Source: Bryobacterales bacterium (GTDB lineage: Bacteria > Acidobacteriota > Terriglobia > Bryobacterales > Bryobacteraceae). Taken from it: 33,760 nt of DNA. Every line of letters starts with the position of its first letter. Within the stretch, counting starts at the first letter, position 1. The DNA is taken from assembly GCA_947467185.1 (NCBI GenBank), contig CANIHR010000017.1, positions 1-33,760 on the forward strand, given 5' to 3'. The position numbers were made by a program, and so were the translations under genes. Below are positions 1 through 8,483 of the stretch, one piece after another. A model generated the notes under the pieces. It searched no databases. It was not told where the DNA came from and saw only the letters and a list, made by a program, of their open reading frames with translations.

Positions 1-2
1 CG

Positions 3-221
3 GCCATTCGTGCGGACTGGAATACGTATCACATTCTGGCGCGGGGCAATGTGCTGACCCATGTCCTGAATGGCAAAACGATGTGCGTGGTGGTGGATGA
101 CGGCGCGCCGGGATCGGCCGAAAAGGCGGGGCGGATGGCCGAAGGGTTGATCGGCGTGCAGGTCCACGTGGGCGGGCCAATGAAGGTGGAGTATCGGAAT
201 TTTCGGCTGAAGGAGTTCTAG
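3..221 (+). CDS. C-terminal fragment of a DUF1080 (3-keto-disaccharide hydrolase-like) protein, truncated by the window start
   Basis: Open frame from the window edge to TAG at 219-221: [33 protein letters not shown]...[17 protein letters not shown]; 'W N.Y.I.ARGN...H..NG' and '..[14 protein letters not shown]' are typical DUF1080 C-terminal motifs. Confidence 0.75.
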   Translation, partial: AIRADWNTYHILARGNVLTHVLNGKTMCVVVDDGAPGSAEKAGRMAEGLIGVQVHVGGPMKVEYRNFRLKEF

Positions 222-254
222 TGGCGGAGCGGAAATTGTGGTAATTTGATGTTG

Positions 255-285
255 AGGAGGCCAGCGCTGCGAACGCCGACCTCCT
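255..285 (-). other. 3' hairpin of dispersed element copy 1
   Basis: AGGAGGTCGGCG-ttcgcag-CGCTGGCCTCCT pairs as a 12-bp stem with two G.U pairs; no U-tract follows. Confidence 0.6.
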
Positions 286-296
286 TCGGTTAGGGA

Positions 297-377
297 TTAG
301 AATCGAAAGTCGATCTTAATCTTTAGCCGCCGCAGCCTGAGGAAAACCAGGCAAACGATCAACATCGAGAAGATCAT
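297..377 (-). CDS. Predicted 26-aa membrane micropeptide of the dispersed element, MIFSMLIVCLVFLRLRRLKIKIDFRF
   Basis: ATG at 377 (-), TAA at 297-299; SD-like aaaggagggg about 8 nt upstream; partner ORF at 14375-14452 shares layout and the KIDF.F C-terminus despite nucleotide divergence. Confidence 0.65.
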   Translation of the reverse strand: MIFSMLIVCLVFLRLRRLKIKIDFRF

Positions 378-555
378 AAGGCTATCCCCTCCTTTCCACT
401 CCGTGGATTATGCAGACCCCGCTCTTGCCAGCGGGGTTTTGCATTTGGAGTCCGGATTCTCCTGCAAGCTTCGCCTCTGCAAAACCCGGAGTAGAAACCA
501 GCAGGGTAGCGCGATTTCTTCGCGCTGACTATTCCCCTCGCAAAGAAAAAAGTGG
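378..555 (-). ncRNA. Conserved structured 5' leader of the dispersed element, copy 1
   Basis: High nucleotide identity to copy 2; hairpin 410-444 (ATGCA..ACCCCGCT-loop-AGCGGGGT..TGCAT) and local stem AGCGCGA-agaaa-TCGCGCT. Confidence 0.5.
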
Positions 556-557
556 TA

Positions 558-1877
558 TTACCGAATCTCGGAAAGGGTACAGGTGTTATTCGTGATCGCG
601 TTCGCGGATGCCTGCACGCCCGGGCCAATTCCGATGCAGTGCGCCGTCATCCCGAAGCCAGTTACCGTATTGCCTCGGATCACATTTCCCCATGTCTCAG
701 TTGGCCGGCCACCGTTATTCGCGAGGTAAATTCCGCTCCGCAGAAGGTCCGGTTGTTCCGCGACCGCGTAGTTGCAGCGCGCGGTGATCGGCACCGCTCC
801 ACAGTGCGCCCGGTTGATATCGAGGAACCGGTTGTTCTCCACCGTATTGCTGTTGCCCACCAGAAACACGGCACCGTAACCGAACCCTTCCACGGTGTTG
901 CCACGAACCACAATGTTCTGTGCCGTCATCCCCGGGTCGTTATTGCCGAAGACGATTCCGTAATGCGATGCCGGGTACGCCTCCAGGGGACGCCTGTTGA
1001 CGCAGGAATTCCCGGTCACCTCGCCGTCGTGAAAGCCATCCAGATCAATGCACTGGCCGTTCACGTCGGTGAAGGTATTGTCGGCGTAAACCGCCTTGTC
1101 CACATTGCCGGCGGTATCGAGAGCCACACCGACACCGTGGTTCTCCACATCCACCCACTCCGCGGGGAACCCGACTTCGGAACCCTTGTTACCCGTGACC
1201 CGAACCTCGGTCGCATGGCCCATCTGAATCGCGTCCCGGCCCACGGTTGTGATCGTGTTGCCCCGGATAACGCCGTTCGTCTGCCGCGGCGACCTCGCCC
1301 AGGAGTGTGTCCAGATCGCGTTCCCGGCGATCTTCGACAGCGTCGATTTTCGGACTTCAAACCCGGCAACGCCTTCTTCGAAGAGAATTCCACCCGTTGT
1401 GTTGTTGCGTCCGGCCTGATTCAGGGTGCCGGACTCCTCAATCTGCACGGCATCCACCAGGACCTTCGACGAAGCGTTCACCAAAATCGGAAAGGTCCGA
1501 ATCTTGCGGAACCGCACGCCCCGAACCGTCACATTGCTGCTCTTGCGGATCAGAATCCCGTTCGCCGGGTAGAAATCGGCGAACGCGGCCTCTCCGGTCG
1601 GCAGATACCAGTCGGACTTCATCTCCACCCGGTCGCCCACGATCTCAAAGCCGCTGAGCGCGACGTTCGCCGCGCCTTCCACCACAATGGCTGCAGCGCC
1701 TGAAAAACCTGGCTTCAAAATCAAACGGCTGCCCCGGGGATTTCCCAGGACAGCCGTATTGGACTTAATTTTCAGAGGCGCGTCGAGCAACGTATCGCCC
1801 GCACGCAGGCTCAGTGTGGCCGCCGAGAGTAAACCCGGCAGCGTCAGCAGTACGACGAAAGCAGAGCCGAAGCTCAC
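558..1877 (-). CDS. Secreted right-handed parallel beta-helix (pectate-lyase-like) repeat protein
   Basis: 439 aa, signal peptide-like N-terminus, repeated 'GI.....NVTVRG..F', 'NTVEGFGYGAVFLVGNSNTVENNRF', 'NVIRGNTVTGF' rungs; GTG start overlaps the infC stop (GTGA). Confidence 0.8.
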   Translation of the reverse strand: MSFGSAFVVLLTLPGLLSAATLSLRAGDTLLDAPLKIKSNTAVLGNPRGSRLILKPGFSGAAAIVVEGAANVALSGFEIVGDRVEMKSDWYLPTGEAAFADFYPANGILIRKSSNVTVRGVRFRKIRTFPILVNASSKVLVDAVQIEESGTLNQAGRNNTTGGILFEEGVAGFEVRKSTLSKIAGNAIWTHSWARSPRQTNGVIRGNTITTVGRDAIQMGHATEVRVTGNKGSEVGFPAEWVDVENHGVGVALDTAGNVDKAVYADNTFTDVNGQCIDLDGFHDGEVTGNSCVNRRPLEAYPASHYGIVFGNNDPGMTAQNIVVRGNTVEGFGYGAVFLVGNSNTVENNRFLDINRAHCGAVPITARCNYAVAEQPDLLRSGIYLANNGGRPTETWGNVIRGNTVTGFGMTAHCIGIGPGVQASANAITNNTCTLSEIR

Positions 1878-2500
1878 CCCTGTGTCGGGGCAGGGCCAGC
1901 GGCAGGCGGGGCTGGCGGTTTGGGTGCCGGAGCGCCCGCCGGAGCGGGTGCCTTCACAGCAGCCTTCACCGGGCTGATCAGCACGTGGAAGCTGCGGCCT
2001 TCCAGTCGCGGCATGCCATCAATGGCACCGACGCCCGTCAGATCCTCAGCGAAACGCATGAGCAGCTTGCGGCCCAGGTCCGTGTGCGCGATTTCGCGGC
2101 CACGGAACTGCACCAGAGCCTTTACACGATTCCCTTCCTGGAGGAAGCGAATCGCATGCGCCTTCTTGAAGTCGTAGTCATGTTCGTCGGTGTTGGGCCG
2201 GAACTTCAGCTCTTTCACCTGAACGACGTGCTGCTTCTTCTTGGCGTCGTGCTGTTTCTTTTTCAGTTCGTACTGGTATTGGCCATAGTCGATCGCCTTA
2301 GCAACCGGGGGCACGGCGGTCGGTGAAACAACCACCAGATCCAGTCCCAGTTCCTGCGCCCGGCGGAGTGCTGCCGCTGTCGGCATAACTTCCGCTGTGC
2401 CGTCCGGGAAAACTGCCCGGACTTCACGCGCGCGAATCGATTCGTTTACGTTTTCTCTGCGGCTCGGCTTGCGAGGTGGGAAATTGCGGCCTGGAATCAT
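1874..2500 (-). CDS. infC: Translation initiation factor IF-3 with Pro/Ala-rich C-terminal extension
   Basis: VNESIRAREVRAVFPDGTAEVMPTAAALRRAQELGLDLVVVSPTAVPPVAKAIDYGQYQYELKKK...VQVKELKFRPNTDEHDYDFKKAHAIRFLQEGNRVKALVQFRGREIAHTDLG are IF-3 signatures. Confidence 0.95.
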   Translation of the reverse strand: MIPGRNFPPRKPSRRENVNESIRAREVRAVFPDGTAEVMPTAAALRRAQELGLDLVVVSPTAVPPVAKAIDYGQYQYELKKKQHDAKKKQHVVQVKELKFRPNTDEHDYDFKKAHAIRFLQEGNRVKALVQFRGREIAHTDLGRKLLMRFAEDLTGVGAIDGMPRLEGRSFHVLISPVKAAVKAPAPAGAPAPKPPAPPAAGPAPTQG

Positions 2501-2570
2501 GCGTTAAAGGAGGTGTGGTGCATATGTACTAACTTAACCATACTCTATTTGTCGAGTCTATGGGATGGCG

Positions 2571-3452
2571 CTATACGCCGGAATACTTCCGGGTGGCGCG
2601 AATCAGCTCCGGAGCCAGCTTCGGCACGCCGACTTCGGGATCCTTCTCCTCATATTCGAGGGAAACGAAGCCGCGGTAGCCGCCGTTGGAGAACATGCTG
2701 CAAAGGCGGTCAAGGTCTGCGGGTTGGCGCTTGCCGTCTGCGTCAGTCACATAGGGCTTAATGTGGGTGCTGACCGCGTACGGGATCGACATGGCCGTCT
2801 GTTCGTAACCGTTCTTCGGGAAATTCCCCGTATCGACGTTCATGCCCGCCCAGGGCGAGTCGGTCTTCTTAATAATCTCGATTGTGGGGGCGGCATTGGT
2901 GCTCAGGCCGCCATCGTCTTCAATGCCGAGCGTGATGCCCTTGGTGCCGGCGTAGGCGCAGGCGGGCTTCATTACTTCTACGGCCCAGGCGATGGCCTGC
3001 GCTTCGCTCACGTCTTTCGGAACGTTGCCGCCAAAGACGCGGACGTGGCCCGCACCCAGCTTCTGCGCGACATCCACCCATTTCTTCGCGGTCTCCACTT
3101 CCGCCGCCTGAAGTTCCTTCGTTGGCTGGCAGAGGCGAACCCGCACGGCCACACTGTAAAGCGAAATCGCATTGCGGTGCGCGGTGCGGCGCAGGCCCGC
3201 GAGGTAGGAGTCGGAGGTGTCGGGGAACCAGTAGACCGTGGTGTCCAGACCTTCAAAGCCCATGTCCGCAGCCATCCGGATCAGATCTTCATAAGAAATT
3301 TTCTTCGATTCCAGCAGGCCGCGATAGGAATAGGCCACCAGACCGGGGCGGAGCCGGCCTTTGTTGGCGCGTGTGACGGCAGCCGTCTGCGCGCTTACCT
3401 GTGATGCGGCGGCCAGGGCCGGGATAGCTTTCAGAAGATCTCGTCGGTTCAT
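2571..3452 (-). CDS. Sugar phosphate isomerase/epimerase, xylose-isomerase-like TIM barrel, TAT-type signal
   Basis: MNRRDLLKAIPALAAASQVSAQ signal; 'LIRMAADMGFEGLDTTVYWFPDT', 'GITLGIEDDGGLSTNA', 'NVDTGNFPKNGYEQ', 'FVSLEYEEKDPEVGVPK'; ATGA overlap with upstream gene. Confidence 0.85.
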   Translation of the reverse strand: MNRRDLLKAIPALAAASQVSAQTAAVTRANKGRLRPGLVAYSYRGLLESKKISYEDLIRMAADMGFEGLDTTVYWFPDTSDSYLAGLRRTAHRNAISLYSVAVRVRLCQPTKELQAAEVETAKKWVDVAQKLGAGHVRVFGGNVPKDVSEAQAIAWAVEVMKPACAYAGTKGITLGIEDDGGLSTNAAPTIEIIKKTDSPWAGMNVDTGNFPKNGYEQTAMSIPYAVSTHIKPYVTDADGKRQPADLDRLCSMFSNGGYRGFVSLEYEEKDPEVGVPKLAPELIRATRKYSGV

Positions 3453-4582
3453 TGTTTTTCCGTTTGTGCCTGCGTTGCTGTCGTGACGGAGTAGACCGGA
3501 GGCAGGTGGCTTGCCAGCTTGTCCCAGGATTTCCCCGCGTTGCGAGTGTAATACACGGTACCGCCCTGAGTCCCAAAGTAGACGCCGGCAGGGGCTCGAT
3601 CATCGGCTGTCATCGCCTCACGGACGATCAGGTCAAAGCAGTCTTTCTGCGGCAGACCTTTGCTGAGAAGTTCCCAGGTCTTCCCGGCATCACGGCTGCG
3701 CGCGACCTGAAGTTTTCCATCCGCCACCCAGCGGTTTTGCGGTGAACCAATGGGTATGGTGAACATCGTCTTGTCTTCCGCTGCCGGCACTGCCGCCGCG
3801 AACCCAAAGCGGGAGGGGAGTCCTTCTGAAATATCGGTCCACTGCTTGCCGTTGAAGGTGGCGCGGTAGACGCCGCAGTGGTTCTGCTGGTAAAGATCGT
3901 TCTTCAGCCTGGGATGGGCCAGGAGTTTGTGGACACACTGTCCCACTTCGGGGAACCTCTCGGGCGCGAAATCGGCCAGGACGTTTTTGTTGAAAGGTGC
4001 CCACGTCTTCCCGTTGTCGGATGTCCGGAAGGCTCCCGCGGCCGAGATGCCGACGATGACTCGACCCTTGCCCAGCGGTTCAATCGAGTGGACCATCATC
4101 CCGCCCGCGCCAGCGTTCCATTTGCCCCGGCTGGCGTGCATCGACAGGCCTTTCACCATCTTCCAGTTCGCGCCGTTGTCTTCACTGCGGAACAGGACAC
4201 CAGGGTCGGCACCCAGCCACATTCCGCCTGGATCATCCGCCGCGCCGGGTGCAATATGCCAGATGCGCGTGAGCGAGGCACCCTCAATGCCCTTCACCTC
4301 GAGGCCGTTTTCGGACTGCGCCCAGGTCTTGCCGCCATCGGTGCTGGCGTGCAGATGCGGGCCGAACCAGGGCGAGTTCACCGCCGCATACATTCGGTTG
4401 GGTTCTCTGGGATCCTGCACGACGTGGTGAACTTCCAGGCCGCCGAAATGCGGCCCCTCCTGTTCCCAGGTCTTGCGGTCTTTCGAGCGAAAACAAAAGG
4501 CACCCTTGCGGGTGCCGACCCAGACTTCCAGTGTGGGTTTGGCCATGTAGGCCAGTGTATCGGAGAAATCGCGCCCGTGCAC
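3449..4582 (-). CDS. BNR/Asp-box repeat glycosidase-like (sialidase-fold) protein
   Basis: Repeated Asp boxes: ASTDGGKTWAQ, RSEDNGANWKM, RTSDNGKTWAPF, RSRDAGKTWELL, TRNAGKSWDKL; probable internal start at MAKPTLEVWVGTRKGAF. Confidence 0.85.
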   Translation of the reverse strand: MHGRDFSDTLAYMAKPTLEVWVGTRKGAFCFRSKDRKTWEQEGPHFGGLEVHHVVQDPREPNRMYAAVNSPWFGPHLHASTDGGKTWAQSENGLEVKGIEGASLTRIWHIAPGAADDPGGMWLGADPGVLFRSEDNGANWKMVKGLSMHASRGKWNAGAGGMMVHSIEPLGKGRVIVGISAAGAFRTSDNGKTWAPFNKNVLADFAPERFPEVGQCVHKLLAHPRLKNDLYQQNHCGVYRATFNGKQWTDISEGLPSRFGFAAAVPAAEDKTMFTIPIGSPQNRWVADGKLQVARSRDAGKTWELLSKGLPQKDCFDLIVREAMTADDRAPAGVYFGTQGGTVYYTRNAGKSWDKLASHLPPVYSVTTATQAQTEKQ

Positions 4583-4589
4583 TCCGCAG

Positions 4590-5930
4590 CTAGCGGAGCG
4601 ACGGACGGTCTTTCTTGCGCAGGCGGCCGCGGATCTTGATCTCGATCGGCGTGCCCTGGAACCCGAAGCGTTTCCGCAGCTGGTTGATAATGTAACGCTC
4701 GTCGGAGAAGTGCAGCGGACCGGACTTATCCGTAAACAGGATGAAGGATGGCGGCTTCACACTGGCTTGGGTGATGTAGAGAATCTTGCGCTCTTCGAAG
4801 CGCAGGGTTTCCACGAAGCGGTTCAGTTCGCCCGTCGTCACACGTTTCCGCGCGTTGTCGTAGCATTCCTTCACCATCGGGAACAGGTGCTTCACGCTGG
4901 CGCCGGTCTTGGCGGAGAGGTAGACCGAAGGCGCGTATTCGAGGAACTTCACGTTGTAACGGAGGTCCTCTTCAAACACGGTCTTCTTCGCGGAATCCAC
5001 CAGATCCCACTTGTTGACGCACAGAATGACGGAACGTCCGCCCTCGTGCGCATAACCGGCGATGGTGGCGTCCAGGCCGAGCACACCTTCGCTCGCGTCC
5101 ATCACCACAATCACGACATCGGCCATGCGGATGTTGCGGCGTGCCATCACGACGCTCATCTTTTCGGCCATCAGCTTGGTCTTACCCTTGCGTCGGATAC
5201 CGGCGGTGTCGATGAAGACGTAACGAACGCCGTGGTTTTCGATTTCCTCGTCAACCGAGTCCCGGGTGGTACCGGCGACGGGCGAGACGATTGAACGTTC
5301 TTCGCCAATGAGGGCGTTCAGCAGCGTGGACTTCCCGGCGTTCGGACGGCCAATGATGGCGACACGAATCACGGGCATTTCCGGCAGCGCATCTTCCGCC
5401 GTCGGCTTCTCGTCTTCGTCCGGTTCTTCAGGGATCCCGGCGGTCAGGTGCTCCATCAACTGATCGACGCCGAGGCCATGTTCGCCGGAAACCGGGAAAA
5501 TATCCTTGAAGCCGAGGGTGTAGAAATCGTGCACCAGAGACTGGCGCGGGCCGGTATCGGCCTTGTTGACGGCCAGGGTTACGGGCTTTCCGGTCTTCCG
5601 GAGCAGGTGTGCGAGTTCGCGGTCGGCGACGGTCAGTTCCGACCGACCATCCACCACAAAAACGACTTGAATCGCCTTCTCCAGGGCCACGCGGGCCTGT
5701 TTCAGGATCTGGCTCGGAATAAAATCCGCATCATCGACGACAATTCCACCCGTATCGATTAACTCAAACCGGCGGCCTTCGTACTTGGCTTCGCCGTGGA
5801 GGCGGTCGCGGGTGATACCCGGCTCATCGCCGACAATCGCGCGCCGCTGTCCGGTGATCCGGTTAAAGAGGGTGGACTTGCCGACATTTGGTCGCCCAAC
5901 GATCACAATCGCTGGCAGTTCGTTCGGCAT
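4590..5930 (-). CDS. der: Ribosome-associated GTPase Der (EngA)
   Basis: Two tandem GTPase domains: GRPNVGKSTLFNRITGQRRAIVGDEPGITRDR and GRPNAGKSTLLNALIGEERSIVSPVAGTTRDS; NKAD and NKWD motifs. Confidence 0.97.
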   Translation of the reverse strand: MPNELPAIVIVGRPNVGKSTLFNRITGQRRAIVGDEPGITRDRLHGEAKYEGRRFELIDTGGIVVDDADFIPSQILKQARVALEKAIQVVFVVDGRSELTVADRELAHLLRKTGKPVTLAVNKADTGPRQSLVHDFYTLGFKDIFPVSGEHGLGVDQLMEHLTAGIPEEPDEDEKPTAEDALPEMPVIRVAIIGRPNAGKSTLLNALIGEERSIVSPVAGTTRDSVDEEIENHGVRYVFIDTAGIRRKGKTKLMAEKMSVVMARRNIRMADVVIVVMDASEGVLGLDATIAGYAHEGGRSVILCVNKWDLVDSAKKTVFEEDLRYNVKFLEYAPSVYLSAKTGASVKHLFPMVKECYDNARKRVTTGELNRFVETLRFEERKILYITQASVKPPSFILFTDKSGPLHFSDERYIINQLRKRFGFQGTPIEIKIRGRLRKKDRPSLR

Positions 5931-6131
5931 GTACCTTCAGGATAGCAACTTTGGGTGCCCCATCGCGGTGGAAATACCCGGCGCAAGCTCGGAGTTGTCC
6001 GCATGCTGACTGGTTTCAGTGCCCTCGGACGGTTCCCGTTCGTCCATTTCAGCACTGGCCTGGGCGTTCTCAATCTCCCGCGTCCGGGTTTCGGCCGTGG
6101 CTGATTCGACGCGTCCTGTCATGATAAAGAC

Positions 6132-8090
6132 TTGAGCACCAGCTCCCCACCTGGAAGCCAGAATTCCGTCAGCCAAAGTCGGATCGTCAAGCGTTTCTTC
6201 CAGCCCGGGGGCGCGCTGGCCGCCGCGCACCCCTCCTTCGAATCCCGTCCGGGGCAGGTGGAAATGGCGCTGGCCGTGGACCTCGCTCTCGCGGATGGCC
6301 GCAAGCTGATCGTTGAGGCCGGCACCGGGACAGGCAAGACGCTGGCCTATCTGGTCCCCGCGCTGCTCTCCGGCAGACGGGTCGTTGTCTCCACCGGCAC
6401 CAAGGCGCTGCAGGAACAGCTCTTCTTCCGCGACATCCCGTTCCTCGAAAAGGTCATCGGGCGCGAACTCAACGTCTGTTACATGAAGGGCCGCAGCAAC
6501 TACGCGTGCCGCCAGAAGATCTACGACGCCGAAAATACGCCGATCCTGACCGGCCTCGAAGAAGTTGGCGATTTCCAGATCATCAAAGAATGGGAGCAGA
6601 CCTCTGAGCTTGGCGACCGCGCCGAGATTCGTACCCTGGCCGAAGATTCCACCGCCTGGGGCAAGATTGACGCCCGCTCAGAACTCTGCGCCGGTGCGAA
6701 GTGCAAGCAATACGAACGCTGCTTCATCACCCTGATGCACCAGCGGGCGACCGAAGCCGACATCATCATCGTCAACCACCACCTCTTCTTCGCCGACCTC
6801 GCCGTCCGCCGCGAAGACATGGCGAAGATTCTGCCCGACTACACCGCCGTCATCTTCGACGAAGCGCACGATATTGAAGACATCGCCGGTCAGTACTTCG
6901 GCTTCCAGATTTCCACCTATCGGATTCTGGAACTACGCCGCGACATTGCCGCGCTGTCTCGCACGCGCAAGTTCGGGTCGGAAGAACTCGACCGCATCCT
7001 GATCCGCCTCGAAGAGATCTCGCTCAGCTTCTTCTCGCTGCTGCCAGGTGGTGACGGTCGCGCCAGCTTTGGGGGCCGCCAGGAGTTCCTTGGGGGGAAC
7101 GCCGAACTCTACATCGACATGATGTCGGCGTTTGAACTCCTGATGAGCCATCTCCAGACCATTCAGGATGCGCCCACCGAGGTGATACCGCTCTTCCGCC
7201 GAGCCAATGAACTTCGCGAGGCGCTGCGTTTCCTGATGGAGGGCGACGACCCGTCCTTCGTCCACTGGATCGACCGCCGGGGTCGCAACGGCGTCTTCCT
7301 GCAGGCGACACCGATCGACGTGGCCCATCTGCTGCGCGAACAGCTCTGGGAAAAGGTGGACGCGGCGGTGCTGACCTCCGCCACGCTCGCCGTCGCCAGT
7401 GGCTTCGATTATGTCCAGGCGCGCCTCGGCCTCCCCGACGCCCGGACCCTCGTCGTCCCCAGCCACTTCGATTACCAGCAACAGGCGTTGCTCTACGTCC
7501 CGCGCCATCTGCCGCACCCGTCAAACCCGTCATATATCCAGCAGGCCAGCGACGAAATCGTCAAAATCCTTACCGCCAGCAAGGGCCGGGCGTTCTGCCT
7601 GTTTACCAGTTACAGCCAGATGCGGCAGATCTACGAGCGGGTCTCGTTCGAGATTGAATACCCCACGCTGATGCAGGGCACCATGCCCCGGATGGCACTT
7701 CTGGACGAGTTTCTGGCCCAGCCAAACTCCGTTCTTTTCGCCACCGCCGCCTTCTGGCAGGGCGTTGACGTGCCGGGGGAGCAGCTTAGCTGCGTTATTA
7801 TTGATAAGTTGCCGTTTGCGGTGCCGAACGATCCTGTGGTCGAGGCGCGCATCCGAAATGTTCGCGAAGCTGGCGGGAAGCCTTTCTACGATTACCAGAT
7901 TCCCCAGGCTGCCATCGCGCTCAAGCAAGGCTTTGGCCGTTTGATTCGAACGGCTTCCGATCGCGGGGTGCTGGTCCTGCTCGATAACCGGATAACCGAC
8001 CAGCGTTACGGCCAGGTATTTTTCGACAGCCTGCCCGACTATTCATTTACCATGCAAATCGCAGACGTGGAGAAGTTTTTCGATGTTTGA
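6132..8090 (+). CDS. DinG/XPD-family ATP-dependent DNA helicase
   Basis: EAGTGTGKTLAYLVPALLSGRRVVVSTGTKALQEQL, Fe-S type cysteines (C..., CAGAKC...C), VIFDEAHDIEDIA, FATAAFWQGVDVPGEQLSCVIIDKLPF, QGFGRLIRTASDRG. Confidence 0.93.
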   Translation: MSTSSPPGSQNSVSQSRIVKRFFQPGGALAAAHPSFESRPGQVEMALAVDLALADGRKLIVEAGTGTGKTLAYLVPALLSGRRVVVSTGTKALQEQLFFRDIPFLEKVIGRELNVCYMKGRSNYACRQKIYDAENTPILTGLEEVGDFQIIKEWEQTSELGDRAEIRTLAEDSTAWGKIDARSELCAGAKCKQYERCFITLMHQRATEADIIIVNHHLFFADLAVRREDMAKILPDYTAVIFDEAHDIEDIAGQYFGFQISTYRILELRRDIAALSRTRKFGSEELDRILIRLEEISLSFFSLLPGGDGRASFGGRQEFLGGNAELYIDMMSAFELLMSHLQTIQDAPTEVIPLFRRANELREALRFLMEGDDPSFVHWIDRRGRNGVFLQATPIDVAHLLREQLWEKVDAAVLTSATLAVASGFDYVQARLGLPDARTLVVPSHFDYQQQALLYVPRHLPHPSNPSYIQQASDEIVKILTASKGRAFCLFTSYSQMRQIYERVSFEIEYPTLMQGTMPRMALLDEFLAQPNSVLFATAAFWQGVDVPGEQLSCVIIDKLPFAVPNDPVVEARIRNVREAGGKPFYDYQIPQAAIALKQGFGRLIRTASDRGVLVLLDNRITDQRYGQVFFDSLPDYSFTMQIADVEKFFDV

Positions 8091-8457
8091 AGTCTCTGTG
8101 GAACATACTTTCGCCGCCGGGCACGCCCTTCGCAACTATCGCGGAAAGTGCGAAAACGTGCACGGGCACAACTACAAAGTGCAGGTCACACTGTGCGGCG
8201 AGACGCTGGACCATGCTGGCATGCTGGTCGATTTCGTGGAACTGAAGCGGTTGCTTCGCGCGATTTCTGAGCCGCTCGACCACGTGTTCATCAATGAGAT
8301 TGAACCATTTATCGAACTGAATCCCACAGCCGAAAACATGGCGTGGTACTTCTGCGAGAAGCTGCAGGAAGGCCTGAAGGTTGGCGTTCCCGTGGCGGTG
8401 AAAGAAGTGAAGGTCTGGGAAACCGACATTCAGTGCGCCACCTACCGGCCAGCGTAG
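8083..8457 (+). CDS. queD: 6-pyruvoyl/6-carboxy-tetrahydropterin synthase family protein
   Basis: HTFAAGHALRNYRGKCENVHGHNYKVQVTL...GMLVDFVELKRLL...LDHVFINE...NPTAENMAWYFCEKL; overlaps the helicase stop by 8 nt. Confidence 0.9.
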   Translation: MFEVSVEHTFAAGHALRNYRGKCENVHGHNYKVQVTLCGETLDHAGMLVDFVELKRLLRAISEPLDHVFINEIEPFIELNPTAENMAWYFCEKLQEGLKVGVPVAVKEVKVWETDIQCATYRPA

Positions 8458-8483
8458 GTCTTTTTTCGGATAAACTGGCGAAT

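Larger units (their letters stand above)
232..555 (-). repeat. Dispersed element copy 1 (structured leader + micro-ORF + 3' hairpin)
   Basis: Reverse complement matches 14200-14517 over the leader (accacttttttctttgcgaggggaatagtca...ctccgggttttgcagaggcgaag.ttgcaggagaatccggactccaaatgcaaaaccccg...tctgcataatccacggagtggaaagg) and the tail (cctcctcaacatcaaattaccaca). Confidence 0.9.

Noticed and set aside
374-628. 84-aa ORF (-) sharing FFFARGIV...RRIRTPNAKPR with ORF 14137-14439 (+)
   Set aside because: Similarity comes from the conserved RNA leader; a 1-nt indel in the hairpin loop changes the frame, so it is unlikely to be a protein family.
552-1703. 383-aa + strand ORF
   Set aside because: Antisense to the beta-helix gene, no recognisable domain; GC-rich antisense artefact.
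5937-6230. 97-aa - strand ORF upstream of der
   Set aside because: Overlaps the helicase start, no recognisable motif; could be a small leader protein from the internal ATG but not supportable.
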